The notes: a model not told the origin generated them from the letters alone. Numbered from the stretch's first letter, positions 52,309-61,610 are shown. The stretch: 64,000 nt of DNA from JAZOTM01 sp045657625 (GCA_045657625.1 JAZOTM010000018.1:1-64000); one strand, 5' to 3'. Made by a program: numbers and translations.

Positions 52309-53274
52309 ATGGCAATTATAGTAACAATCATTGGATTTGTGTTTGCAGGTATTCTAAATCTTGTTTTTCCTCAGGTGGCAGATGTAACAATTACAGATTA
52401 CGTATTTTTTCATGTTTCTGTAAATCGTAATATCGCATATTTGGTACTGATCTGTTTTGCAATTATTTATTATGCAAGTACTGGTTTTTTCGCTATGAAA
52501 GAGGAAAAAAAGTGGAAAAGCTATCGGAAATTGTCCTACCGAAGATGCGTATTTGGTGTTCTTCTTGCTATTTGGAACATGTTAGGTGATAAGTTGGAGC
52601 TATTACCTCAACCGTTTTTTCCGGGTCCGTGTAACATATTGGAAGCTTTTTTAATGGAGCCGGCTTATATCTTTGAAAATACGGTATATTCTTTTCGATT
52701 ATTTGCAGCAGGCTTTTGCATAGGTGTGTTCGTGGGTGTAGGGACAGGTATTTTGATTGGATGGTTCCCACGAGTAAATTATTGGATTAGCCCTATATTA
52801 AATTTCAGTGGAATTATTCCGGCAGTGGCTTGGATGCCTTTTGCTTTAATTCTTTTTCCAACGTCTTTTGCGGCAGCTGTATTTTTAATTGTGGTTTGTT
52901 CTTGGTTTCCGGTGGCATCGATGACAGCGATCGGAATAGCAGGTACACCAAAAGGGCAGTTTGAAGCAGCAAAAACTTTGGGCGCAAAAACATGTTCGCT
53001 TATTTTTCATGTTGCGGTGCCCTATGCAATGCCTCAAATTTTTATTGGAATTACAACAGCAGAGGCCTTTTCTTTTACTACTTTGGTAATGGCTGAAATG
53101 ATGGGGCAACCGGGCGGACTTGGATACTATATTAATGCGTCGAAAGTATGGAGCGCGTATTATAAGGTATTTGCTGCGATTATTGTCATGGCTATTTTAT
53201 TTGGATTGATATCAAAGGGTATCACCGCGATACAAAATCGTGTATTACGTTGGCAGAGAGGAATTGTAAGATGA
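52309..53274 (+). CDS. TauC/SsuC-type ABC permease with N-terminal extension
   Basis: A 321-residue permease, about 60 residues longer than usual TauC/SsuC because of two extra N-terminal helices (5-25, 43-63). The core (residues about 75-315) has the family loop EAAKTLGAKTCSLIFHVAVPYAMP (core FEAAKTLGAKT). It ends overlapping the ATPase gene by 4 bp. Confidence 0.88.
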   Translation: MAIIVTIIGFVFAGILNLVFPQVADVTITDYVFFHVSVNRNIAYLVLICFAIIYYASTGFFAMKEEKKWKSYRKLSYRRCVFGVLLAIWNMLGDKLELLPQPFFPGPCNILEAFLMEPAYIFENTVYSFRLFAAGFCIGVFVGVGTGILIGWFPRVNYWISPILNFSGIIPAVAWMPFALILFPTSFAAAVFLIVVCSWFPVASMTAIGIAGTPKGQFEAAKTLGAKTCSLIFHVAVPYAMPQIFIGITTAEAFSFTTLVMAEMMGQPGGLGYYINASKVWSAYYKVFAAIIVMAILFGLISKGITAIQNRVLRWQRGIVR

Positions 53275-54050
53275 GCGACATAATACTTAAAGTACAGAAT
53301 ATTTCACATGTATATCAAGACGAAAAAAATGAGACAGAAGTATTGAAAAATATTTCTTTCGAAGTGAAAAAAGGAGAGTTTATTTCCTTTATTGGAGCTT
53401 CCGGATGCGGAAAAACAACATTATTGAGAATCATCGCAGGTTTGAATCAAGCAGACGATGGAGAAGTGTTATTAGATGGGAATAAAATAATAAAACCAAA
53501 TGCCAACAGTGGATTTGTATTTCAACAACAAAGCCTTTTTCCATGGCTTACGGTAGAACAAAATATTGCCTATGGTTTAAAACGCCGAGGCATCTATCGA
53601 AAAAAGAAAAAACGGGTAGAAGAATTTATAGAAATGATTGGGCTGTCCGGTTTTGCAAAAGCGTACCCACATCAAATCAGTGGTGGCATGGGACAAAGAG
53701 TGGCAATCGCACGTTCCTTAATCACGGAGCCCGAATTACTACTGTTGGATGAGCCGATGGGCGCACTTGATTCTTTTACACGTGCAGAGATACAGGATAA
53801 GCTGTTGGAATTACGGGAATTAAATCAAACTACCATGTTGTTGGTGACACATGATGTGGATGAGGCGTTATATTTATCGGATCGTATTTTTATTATGACG
53901 CCTCGACCGGGAAAAATCAGTGAAGTAATTCCTGTAAATATGAAGAATCCAAGAGATCGAGGAAGTGAAGAATTTTTAAAATTAAGAAAAAAACTTCTAG
54001 AGAAATTTGAGCTTGCAAGAGAGGAAATAGAACCGGAATACATAATTTAA
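53271..54050 (+). CDS. TauB/SsuB-type ABC ATPase
   Basis: A 259-residue ATPase: Walker A GASGCGKTTLLRIIAGLNQ, Q-loop VFQQQSLFPWLT, signature ISGGMGQRVAIARSL and Walker B LLLDEPMGALDSFTR. ATG 53271 overlaps the permease stop; the alternative upstream start has no support. It completes the TauABC-type importer. Confidence 0.9.
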   Translation: MSDIILKVQNISHVYQDEKNETEVLKNISFEVKKGEFISFIGASGCGKTTLLRIIAGLNQADDGEVLLDGNKIIKPNANSGFVFQQQSLFPWLTVEQNIAYGLKRRGIYRKKKKRVEEFIEMIGLSGFAKAYPHQISGGMGQRVAIARSLITEPELLLLDEPMGALDSFTRAEIQDKLLELRELNQTTMLLVTHDVDEALYLSDRIFIMTPRPGKISEVIPVNMKNPRDRGSEEFLKLRKKLLEKFELAREEIEPEYII

Positions 54051-54069
54051 AACAGTTGGAGGAATCGTT

Positions 54070-55422
54070 ATGTCGAAGGAATTATATGAAAAGGCAAAGA
54101 AATATACATTATTTTCGTTTACGGGATATAACCAAAAGGAATATCAACCCTTTTACATGAAGCGCGGAGAGGGCGTAAAAATCTATGATGAAAGTGGAAA
54201 GGAATATTATGAATTAGGCTCACAGTTGGCCAATGTGAATATAGGATTTCAGAACGAACACATTATAGAAGCAGTAAAGAAACAAGTGGAGGAATTGGCT
54301 TATGTCAATCCAAAACATACCTATGATCAGAAGGGTGTTTTAGGGGAATTGATTATTGAAGAAGCTGCACCGAAAAATATGGGAAAAGTGCTGTTTACAT
54401 TGGGGGGATCTGATGCAAATGAATTTGCAATCCGATTTGCAAAAGCGTATACAGGCAGAGATAAAATATTCTCAAAATATGAGTCTTATCATGGTGGTAC
54501 CTATGGAGCAGGAAGCTTGACCGGGGAGCCGGACCGTGCAGCACTCTTTCCAACAATTCCCGGGTTCATTAAATTTGATGCACCTCATTTATATGGATAT
54601 GATATCAAATTTGAAACGGAAGAGGATGCTACCAAACACTTTTTGAAAAGATTGGATTATCAAATACAACAGGAAGGAACCGATAAAATCGCAGCTATTT
54701 TTATAGAAAGCGTAGCAGGAAGTAACGGTGCATTTACTTATCCAAAGGGATATTTGAAGGGAGTGCGTAAGCTTTGTACAAAATACGGAATCTTGATGGT
54801 GTGTGATGAAGTAATGGCAGGGTTTTTGCGATGTGGGGACTGGTTTGCCTGCGAGAGAGAAGATATAGAGCCGGATATAATCACTTTTGCAAAAGGAGTA
54901 AATAGTTCTTACGCACCTTTAGGAGGAGTCATTATTAGTAAGGAAATTTCAAATTATTATGATGAACATCCATTTGGAGCAGGACTTACCTATAATGCGC
55001 ATCCTTTGGGTGTGGCGGCAGCAATCGCTTGTATAGAGGAGTATAAAAGATTGCACATAAAAGAGCATGTATTGGAGTTGGAACCAGTGTTAAAAAAGCA
55101 TTTGGAAGTGTTGAAAGAAAAGCATATATCTATCGGAGATGTCAGGTCAAGAGGCTTATTTGGTGCGGTGGAGTTTTCCTGGAGTAAGGAGGAACGGTTG
55201 CCTATTGAAGAAACTCCGGATGGAAAACCATTTAACACCGTATTTTTAAATAAATTACGTGATGAATATGGAATTTTAACCTTTGGAGGTGGCTCACATT
55301 TTCTGACAGCCCCACCACTTATTATTACGGAGGAAGAGTTAGAGGAAATTTTTGCTCGATTGGATAAGGCAATTGATTGGGTAGATGAAATTGTGAAAAA
55401 GGGAAAAGAATGGAGGAAATAA
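54070..55422 (+). CDS. Class III aminotransferase (taurine-pyruvate type)
   Basis: A 450-residue PLP enzyme. Motifs: GSQLANVNIGFQNEHIIEAV, FTLGGSDANEFAIRFA, KYESYHGGTYGA, VCDEVMAGFLRCGDWFA and the PLP lysine in ITFAKGVNSSYAPLGGV. By eye it is close to taurine-pyruvate and omega-amino acid aminotransferases. Next to a TauABC-type importer this suggests an amino-organosulfur substrate converted to an aldehyde. No sulfoacetaldehyde-processing gene is present, so classical taurine breakdown is not supported. Confidence 0.85.
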   Translation: MSKELYEKAKKYTLFSFTGYNQKEYQPFYMKRGEGVKIYDESGKEYYELGSQLANVNIGFQNEHIIEAVKKQVEELAYVNPKHTYDQKGVLGELIIEEAAPKNMGKVLFTLGGSDANEFAIRFAKAYTGRDKIFSKYESYHGGTYGAGSLTGEPDRAALFPTIPGFIKFDAPHLYGYDIKFETEEDATKHFLKRLDYQIQQEGTDKIAAIFIESVAGSNGAFTYPKGYLKGVRKLCTKYGILMVCDEVMAGFLRCGDWFACEREDIEPDIITFAKGVNSSYAPLGGVIISKEISNYYDEHPFGAGLTYNAHPLGVAAAIACIEEYKRLHIKEHVLELEPVLKKHLEVLKEKHISIGDVRSRGLFGAVEFSWSKEERLPIEETPDGKPFNTVFLNKLRDEYGILTFGGGSHFLTAPPLIITEEELEEIFARLDKAIDWVDEIVKKGKEWRK

Positions 55423-55423
55423 G

Positions 55424-56725
55424 ATGGGAGAATATAGATTTGATACAGCTAAAGTACATGCAGGATATAATCCGGCAGACCATAATTATGCGGTTTCTGT
55501 GCCGATTTATCAAACTGCAGCATATGAACTGGGAAATGTAGCACGCTCGGATGAAATGTTTGCGTTTAATAGTATGGATGCATTGTATACACGACTATCA
55601 AATCCAACAACGGATATTTTGGAGGCGAGAGTGACTGCATTACATCCGGGTGCAACAGGGGCGATTGCGTTGGCCAGTGGAATGGCTGCCGTGACATATT
55701 CGTTATTAAATGCGACGGGTGGAAGTGGACGTATTTTGGCAACTGCAAGACTATATGGAGGTTCAGTAGATAGTTTTGAACAAATTTTTGGAGAATTGGG
55801 AATCGCCGGGGATTTTGTAGAAGATCCGGATGATATCGGAGCTTTTGAAAAACTTATTCGTGAGGATACGAAATGTATTTATGTTGAATCCATTACAAAT
55901 CCGAATGCTACGATTTTGGACATTGAAAAGATTGCGGAGGTTGCTCATAAACATGAGATTCCACTCATTGTAGATAATACATTGGCAACACCATATTTAC
56001 TGAATCCTTTTGAATTTGGAGCAGATGTTGTTGTTTATTCTGCCACAAAAGGTCTTACAGGACATGGAAATGTGATTGGTGGTTTGGTAGTTGAAAACAA
56101 TAAGTTTAATTGGAAAAACGGAAAGTTTCCGCAATTTACAAAACAACCGTATTTTTTGGAAAATTTAGACGGTACAAAACGTGATATTGTAGATATTTTC
56201 CCGGATTTTCCTTTCACAGGGAGAATACGAGCTATTTATTTAAATTATTTAGGAGCTGCGATTAGTCCTTTTAATTCTTATTTGATTCTATTGGGATTGG
56301 AGACTTTATCCGAACGACTGGAAAAACAGGTGAAAAATGCAGAAAGTGTGATTCGCTTTTTAGAAACCAGAGAGGAAGTGCTTTGGGTAAAACATCCGGC
56401 GGCGAAGGATAGTCCATATAAATTATTGGCTCAAAAATATTTTCCTAAGGGAGCAGGTGGTATTTTATCTTTTGGTTTGGCTGGTGACAGTGAAAATCGT
56501 CGCAAGTTTTTGGAAGCCACAAAAATTTTTAGTTTTCAGGCGAATATAGGGGATGCGAGATCCCTTATTATTAATCCAGCCCATACTACGCATATTGAGC
56601 TTTCGCCGGAACTACAGGAAAAGGCCGATATTTATGAGAATACCATTCGTTTGTCTTTAGGACTAGAGGATACGGAAGATTTAATAGAAGATTTAAGTCA
56701 AGCATTTGAAATTGCTTTTGCGTAA
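55424..56725 (+). CDS. O-acetylhomoserine sulfhydrylase-type enzyme
   Basis: A 433-residue Cys/Met PLP enzyme, longer than the gamma-lyase at 30129 because of the inserts typical of MetY: DTAKVHAGYNPADHNYAVSVPIYQTAAYELG (core VHAGYNPADHN), FAFNSMDALYTRLSNPTTDILE, VDNTLATPYLLNPFEFGADVVVYSATKGLTGHG with the PLP lysine, and NPAHTTHIELSPELQE. MetY enzymes join O-acetylhomoserine with sulfide or methanethiol; the latter yields methionine directly. As last gene of the operon it is the logical acceptor of methanethiol from the nitrogenase-like enzyme. Confidence 0.9.
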   Translation: MGEYRFDTAKVHAGYNPADHNYAVSVPIYQTAAYELGNVARSDEMFAFNSMDALYTRLSNPTTDILEARVTALHPGATGAIALASGMAAVTYSLLNATGGSGRILATARLYGGSVDSFEQIFGELGIAGDFVEDPDDIGAFEKLIREDTKCIYVESITNPNATILDIEKIAEVAHKHEIPLIVDNTLATPYLLNPFEFGADVVVYSATKGLTGHGNVIGGLVVENNKFNWKNGKFPQFTKQPYFLENLDGTKRDIVDIFPDFPFTGRIRAIYLNYLGAAISPFNSYLILLGLETLSERLEKQVKNAESVIRFLETREEVLWVKHPAAKDSPYKLLAQKYFPKGAGGILSFGLAGDSENRRKFLEATKIFSFQANIGDARSLIINPAHTTHIELSPELQEKADIYENTIRLSLGLEDTEDLIEDLSQAFEIAFA

Positions 56726-57603
56726 TTCACAACCTGATTTTTTCCGTGACGTTTTGCATAGTAAAGTGCCATATCTGCGTTTTCAATCGCTGTATGGTAG
56801 TTGTCGTTTTGATATTCATAGACACCAACGGAAATGGTTAATGGGCAAACCCCATTATCGGTATGTGCAACAGCATATTTGTCATTTACCTGTTTAAAGT
56901 CGTCTATGTCCAAAAGGAATAGAGTCGTTTGGTTCTTAAATAAAAATTGCTCATGATTATTGACTAAACTAATGAGCTTATTGCGGTTGTAAGTCTTGGT
57001 AAGTTGGTCGGTAATGGATGCAGTTTCAATTTCCTTACGAATCAGGTATTGATCCATGTAAGATTTTTCCCAAATGAAAAGCATAGCAGTTACACCTACA
57101 TAGAGCGGCATGGCCACGGAAATCATAACTGCAAATTTTTCATAGTGAATCCATGTATTTGAGATAAGAATGTTTAGCAATAAAAGAAAATGGATTGGGA
57201 TGTGGTAGATGAGTGGCATCGCAAGACCGGTTGCGAGGAATGCAAAATGCATAATAATAAAGCCTTCTCTGGCAAAATCTCGATTCTCTAGATAGGTAAT
57301 AGTCCAAATGGTACACCACATAGATGCATGTGGAATCATGTAATAGAAAAAAGCACCAATTTTATAACTTCTAATCCCCGTTCTGTAGAAATACAGAAAT
57401 AATGCCAAAGGAAAAATAATTGCAAAGCGCGGGATTAAAGTTTCCGTGGCAAATCGTCCGAAGAGAAGACAATCTGATATGAAATAGGTCATCTCTAACA
57501 GAGCGATTAATACCACAGAATATCCACTTACAACCCGGAAATATTCATACTTTGATTGGTAGAATAGCTCCCGTTCTTCTTTTGGTATTCTGTTTGTAAA
57601 CAT
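56698..57603 (-). CDS. Membrane GGDEF-type protein lacking its active-site segment
   Basis: A 301-residue protein with six or so membrane helices (residues about 22-185) followed by the start of a diguanylate cyclase domain (ITDQLTKTYNRNKL, LFLLDIDDFKQVNDKY). It jumps directly to the domain end (CPLTISVGVYEYQ, ADMALYYAKRHGKNQV). About 60 residues that should contain the GGDEF motif are missing at KYAVAHTDNG, in frame. It cannot make c-di-GMP; it is either decaying or kept as a membrane sensor. Its 3' end overlaps the end of the sulfhydrylase gene by 28 bp in convergent orientation. Confidence 0.8.
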   Translation of the reverse strand: MFTNRIPKEERELFYQSKYEYFRVVSGYSVVLIALLEMTYFISDCLLFGRFATETLIPRFAIIFPLALFLYFYRTGIRSYKIGAFFYYMIPHASMWCTIWTITYLENRDFAREGFIIMHFAFLATGLAMPLIYHIPIHFLLLLNILISNTWIHYEKFAVMISVAMPLYVGVTAMLFIWEKSYMDQYLIRKEIETASITDQLTKTYNRNKLISLVNNHEQFLFKNQTTLFLLDIDDFKQVNDKYAVAHTDNGVCPLTISVGVYEYQNDNYHTAIENADMALYYAKRHGKNQVVNYAKAISNA

Positions 57604-57642
57604 AAAGAAATTATAAGGGAAAAATGTTAAATAAACAAGGGC

Positions 57643-58992
57643 TTAGTTTCCAAAAACACGTTTTTTTAACACTTGATAATAAACCACATTTAGCATAATA
57701 CCAAAGAGGGTTGCAATTGGAGCTGCAAGTCCGATATAGGTAAGACTGGCGTCCGGCTGAATACTCATAAAATAGGCCAATGGCAGACGTACCAATAAGG
57801 TTTGTGCAAGTCCTTGTAACATGACAAACAACGTTTTTTCATGCCCATTGAAGTAACCAATCATACTGAAGAGTACTGCGGTTGCAATGGTTTCAGGAGC
57901 AAATCCTTTTAAGTAATCATAGCCCTTTTCAATAACAGCTGCGTCTGTTGTGAAGATGGCGGTTAATTGGCCACCGAAGAACCATACCAAAAGGAAGACC
58001 AGGACACCAATACAAAGTCCGACACCCATTCCCGTAAACATAGCTTTTTTTGCACGATCTTCTTTACCAGCACCTACGTTTTGGGAAACAAAGGATGCCA
58101 TGGACTGCATCAAGGCACTTGGGACTAACATAGCAAAGTTTACAATTTTGCATGCAACGCCGTAGCCGGAGGAGGCTTCCAAACCTAACTTATTAATAAA
58201 AGCACAAAGTGCAAGGAAAGACATTTGTGTTAAAAATTCCTGTAATGCCAAAGGGAAACCGATGGACAGGAATCGCTTGCAGTTTTCATTGATTCGAATG
58301 TCTTCTTTTTTTACGTGGAAAGGTAAATTTCTCTTTTTTAATAAGCGTAAAGCTAAAACAACGCTGACGCCCTGCGCAAGTACGGTAGCAAGAGCGGCTC
58401 CGGCTGCATCCATATGGAAAACAGCAACAAAGAGAATGTCGCCAAAAATATTAACGACACATGCAACAGCTACAAAGATTAACGGAGATTTGCTATCTCC
58501 AAGTCCACGGAAAATGGCGGATAATACGTTATAGGCAACAATGAAGAAAATACCGCATCCGCAGATTCTGACATAGGAAGTAGTTAAAGACAATGCTTCC
58601 GTTGGTGCTTGCATTAACGTGGAAAGAGGAGCTGCAAAGCCTACTAAAATAAAAAACAATCCCACTGCGATAAGAGAAAAGATGGCAGTGGCACTACCTA
58701 AAAGGGGTCCGATTTGCTGGGGCTTTTTTTCCCCTAAATAGCGGGCAATCAATACGGTGACACCCATGGCAAGCTGGGTAACGACAAAGGTAACCAGATT
58801 TAAAATCTGACTACCGGTGGAAACCGCAGAAAGTCCGGCTGTGGTGCCAAATCGTCCAACGACTAATAAATCCACTGCACCATAGGCGGCTTGGAGTACT
58901 AAGGCACCTAAAATAGGCATCATAAAGGGAATCAATTTGCTAAGAATATTCCCGGTGGTAAAGTCTGTTTTGTTACTTTTTGTTTCTGACAT
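57643..58992 (-). CDS. MATE-family efflux transporter
   Basis: A 449-residue MATE exporter with 12 helices in two similar halves (LIPFMMPILGALVLQAAYGAVDLLVVGRFG opens the first, of which VDLLVVGRFG is typical). The start ATG at 58992 has GAAGGA seven bases before it; a longer reading would run into the MarR gene. It is the drug or metabolite pump of a MarR-controlled pair. Confidence 0.92.
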   Translation of the reverse strand: MSETKSNKTDFTTGNILSKLIPFMMPILGALVLQAAYGAVDLLVVGRFGTTAGLSAVSTGSQILNLVTFVVTQLAMGVTVLIARYLGEKKPQQIGPLLGSATAIFSLIAVGLFFILVGFAAPLSTLMQAPTEALSLTTSYVRICGCGIFFIVAYNVLSAIFRGLGDSKSPLIFVAVACVVNIFGDILFVAVFHMDAAGAALATVLAQGVSVVLALRLLKKRNLPFHVKKEDIRINENCKRFLSIGFPLALQEFLTQMSFLALCAFINKLGLEASSGYGVACKIVNFAMLVPSALMQSMASFVSQNVGAGKEDRAKKAMFTGMGVGLCIGVLVFLLVWFFGGQLTAIFTTDAAVIEKGYDYLKGFAPETIATAVLFSMIGYFNGHEKTLFVMLQGLAQTLLVRLPLAYFMSIQPDASLTYIGLAAPIATLFGIMLNVVYYQVLKKRVFGN

Positions 58993-59029
58993 GATATTCC
59001 TTCTTTCTATTATATTTCTGTAATTTTTC

Positions 59030-59485
59030 TTATAAGGTATTGGGGTCGATAGTGGAAGAAGCCATGACTCCATGAAATTTTTCAAGGGTATGGATGGTGA
59101 TATCCACCTCTTCATCGGAGAGATCCTCCAAGTAAGTTGCCAAAAAACGATAGTAGGAGACATCGAATTTATTGGATAAGGAAAGTCCTTTTTTTGTGGG
59201 ACTTAAAAAAACAATTCGTTTGTCTTCCGGGGAGGATATTTTTTGAATATATCCTTGTTTTTCCATTTCTTTTACCGTTCTGGTAACGCCGGGTTTGGGA
59301 AGTCCTAGGGAATCACTGATATCGCTGACTTTTACTTGTCCCTTTTCGTTTTCGATTTTTTTCATAATATCTAAATATTGTACAAATGCTGGAGTGACGC
59401 CTTCCGGCAACGGGGGAAGGAGTTCTCTTGTGCGTTTCGCAAGATAACAAGCATCCAGCAGTTCTTTTATTTTTCCCGGTGTCAT
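59030..59485 (-). CDS. MarR-family regulator
   Basis: A 151-residue winged-helix regulator: VKVSDISDSLGLPKPGVTRTVKEMEKQGYI (recognition helix LPKPGVTRTVKEME) with the wing SSPEDKRIVFLSPTKKG. The ATG at 59485 follows GGAGG; an ATG seven codons earlier is less likely. It lies 37 bp ahead of the MATE gene and probably represses both. Confidence 0.9.
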   Translation of the reverse strand: MTPGKIKELLDACYLAKRTRELLPPLPEGVTPAFVQYLDIMKKIENEKGQVKVSDISDSLGLPKPGVTRTVKEMEKQGYIQKISSPEDKRIVFLSPTKKGLSLSNKFDVSYYRFLATYLEDLSDEEVDITIHTLEKFHGVMASSTIDPNTL

Positions 59486-59507
59486 AATACCTCCAATAGT
59501 TATCAAT

Positions 59508-59528
59508 GGTAATTAACAAAGGTAATTA
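59508..59528. promoter_or_regulatory. Direct repeats, probable MarR operator
   Basis: GGTAATTA occurs at 59508-59515 and 59521-59528, 13 bp apart, 23 bp from the MarR start codon. AATTA cores like these are common in MarR sites. The rest of the gap to 59702 shows no gene; it is A/T-rich with two runs of T. Confidence 0.5.
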
Positions 59529-59702
59529 TAGTGAGATGTTGAAAAAATGTCAATAAAAAAGGCAAAGTTTCTTATTTTTTCATTTTTGGAATTTTTTCAT
59601 TTCAAAGGGGAATTGATTGGCCCGTATGGTGGAAATTAAAATTTTTTTGACCGGATTTACAAGATACTTAAGGAATTTAGAGAGAAAAGGAAAGGAGAAT
59701 GT

Positions 59703-61097
59703 ATGAAAAGAGGGTTATTAAAAGGGGTTGCATTGATGACAACCGTATCGCTTTTAGGAGGCGTTATGGGATGTGCAGATGCTGCGGATTCTTCCCAAAA
59801 TAGCACGGAAATCCAGGAAGCATCCTCAGAAATGAAAGAAACCGCTGAAAAAGAGGAAAGTGCGGAACTGTTCAAAGTTTATAGCGTGACACACAGTTAT
59901 GGAGACGGAGAAAAAGTATCGCAGGTTATTTTGGAATTTGGAGCAGAGATTGACATGGACTCTGTCGATGTAGATTCTTTTGAGGTGGTGGATCGTACAA
60001 TTACAGATATTCACGTAAATAATGAATGTGCTGCTACAGAGGAGGATGTTGCAGGCAATTATTTGGTTTTGGATTTGGAAATTCAACCGGCGGTTTTAAA
60101 TGACCAATATGCAACGGATGGAAGACCGGTCGGAGATGTTCCGATTGAAGAGTCTTCAGTTATTGTGCGAAAAGACGTTTCTTTGGCGGATGGAACAGTT
60201 ATTTCTGCCGGAGATACTGTTTATACGACTGCCGCCGGAGATGGTGGAATCATGGGAAATGATGCGATAAAAACCATGGATTTGGATAAGTTTGAGGACA
60301 ATCATTTTTATAATGATCCATTAACCGGAACCGTTTTACATTACAATTTATTTACGCCGGAGGGATATGAGGAAAGCGGGGAAGAATATCCGTTGGTACT
60401 CTTTATTCCGGATGCCGGGGCAGTGAGCTCTGACTGGGAACGCGTAATTAACCAAGGAAACGGAGGGGTTGTATGGATCGATGAGGAATGGCAAGCAGAA
60501 AATCCTTGTTTTGTGGTTACTATGATTTATGAAGATAAGTACATCAATGACTACTGGGAATACTATGACGGTTATTTATATGGAACCATCAATCTTTTAA
60601 AGCAATTGCAGGAGGATTATCCGGTGGATGAAAATCGTATTTATTCCACAGGCCAGTCCATGGGATGTATGGCTACTATGATTATGATGAGAGAAGAACC
60701 CGGATTAATTGATGCGGCGTATATTATGGCAGGACAGTGGGATCCGGAAGATATGAAGGATATTTATAATGAAAATATTCTATTTTTGGTGTCAGAAGAT
60801 GACCCAGCGAATGCGAAATTAACTGCGGATGAAGAAATGTGGATTTCTATGGGAGCGAAAACAGCCGATAGTCAAATCAGTGTGTTAAATTCAGAAGAAG
60901 AAAGAGAAGAGATTATTCGCTCTTTGACTGCCGAGGATGCAAATATGTATTTTCTTAGAATTAAAGAAGGGGAAGGTTCTTTGAATGGAGATGGCACAGC
61001 AGCAAAGGGTGGACATCGTATGACATGGCGTTTGGGATATGATTTGCCAATTGTGAAAGAATGGTTATTTTCCCAGAGTGGAGAAGGAAAAGAATAA
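59703..61097 (+). CDS. Lipoprotein esterase (alpha/beta-hydrolase)
   Basis: A 464-residue exported lipoprotein. The signal ends in GGVMGCAD (Cys near residue 24). An N-terminal beta-rich domain (about 55-190) precedes an alpha/beta-hydrolase domain (about 195-460) with FIPDAGAVSSDWE and nucleophile YSTGQSMGCMATM, and a late His in GGHRMTW. This resembles family 1/PHB-depolymerase-like esterases that act on acylated polysaccharides or feruloyl esters. Substrate uncertain. Monocistronic. Confidence 0.85.
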   Translation: MKRGLLKGVALMTTVSLLGGVMGCADAADSSQNSTEIQEASSEMKETAEKEESAELFKVYSVTHSYGDGEKVSQVILEFGAEIDMDSVDVDSFEVVDRTITDIHVNNECAATEEDVAGNYLVLDLEIQPAVLNDQYATDGRPVGDVPIEESSVIVRKDVSLADGTVISAGDTVYTTAAGDGGIMGNDAIKTMDLDKFEDNHFYNDPLTGTVLHYNLFTPEGYEESGEEYPLVLFIPDAGAVSSDWERVINQGNGGVVWIDEEWQAENPCFVVTMIYEDKYINDYWEYYDGYLYGTINLLKQLQEDYPVDENRIYSTGQSMGCMATMIMMREEPGLIDAAYIMAGQWDPEDMKDIYNENILFLVSEDDPANAKLTADEEMWISMGAKTADSQISVLNSEEEREEIIRSLTAEDANMYFLRIKEGEGSLNGDGTAAKGGHRMTWRLGYDLPIVKEWLFSQSGEGKE

Positions 61098-61107
61098 TTT
61101 TTTCTTT

Positions 61108-61184
61108 GTTGTAATAAAATGGTTGACAACGACGTTGTAATATGTTAGATTGCAATTGCAAGATGTAAACAAATCGATTACAAC
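61108..61184 (+). promoter_or_regulatory. Promoter with repeated GTTGTAAT sites (Rrf2 operator candidate)
   Basis: TTGACA (61123-61128), 17 bp, TAGATT (61146-61151). GTTGTAATA occurs at 61108-61116 and 61134-61142, and its reverse ATTACAAC at 61177-61184. A 12-bp palindrome TTGCAATTGCAA lies at 61150-61161 and ACAACGACGTTGT at 61126-61138. This cluster around the promoter suggests autorepression by the Rrf2 protein encoded two genes on. Confidence 0.6.
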
Positions 61185-61200
61185 GAAGGAGGAAATGAAC

Positions 61201-61599
61201 ATGAACAAAATTGTAGAGGAACTTAGAAAAACAGGTGTATTTTATGTAGCGACTTTGGATGAAGATGGTCAGCCAAGAGTACGTCCGTTTAGCAGTTTGA
61301 CAGAGATTAACGGAAGCCTTTATCTTTGTACAAATAATACAAAAGATGTATACAAGCAAATTCAGAAGAATTCAAAGGTAGAAATCTGTGGAATGGGAAA
61401 AGATGGCACATGGATTCGTATTTCAGGAAAAGCAGTGCGCGATGATAACGATGAATCCAGAAAAGCAATGTTGGAAGATCCTACAGGACCAAGCAACTTA
61501 TACACATTAGGAGATGGTATTTTCGAAGTTCTTCGCATTGAAGATGCAAAGGCAACAAAATACTCTATGAAGGCTGATCCGGAAGTTATTGAAGCGTAG
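61201..61599 (+). CDS. Pyridoxamine 5'-phosphate oxidase-like flavoprotein
   Basis: A 132-residue split-barrel protein: FYVATLDEDGQPRVRPFSS, LYLCTNNTKDVYKQIQKN and WIRISGKAV. Small members of this group bind FMN or F420 and act as reductases or stress proteins. ATG 61201 has AAGGAGG seven bases upstream; ATG 61195 is too close to the site. It is followed by an Rrf2 regulator, a frequent pairing in clostridia. Confidence 0.85.
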   Translation: MNKIVEELRKTGVFYVATLDEDGQPRVRPFSSLTEINGSLYLCTNNTKDVYKQIQKNSKVEICGMGKDGTWIRISGKAVRDDNDESRKAMLEDPTGPSNLYTLGDGIFEVLRIEDAKATKYSMKADPEVIEA

Positions 61600-61610
61600 G
61601 AAGTGAAAAT

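Noticed and set aside
51251..55422. Classical taurine degradation locus
   Set aside because: Importer and aminotransferase fit, but no gene handles sulfoacetaldehyde or sulfite.
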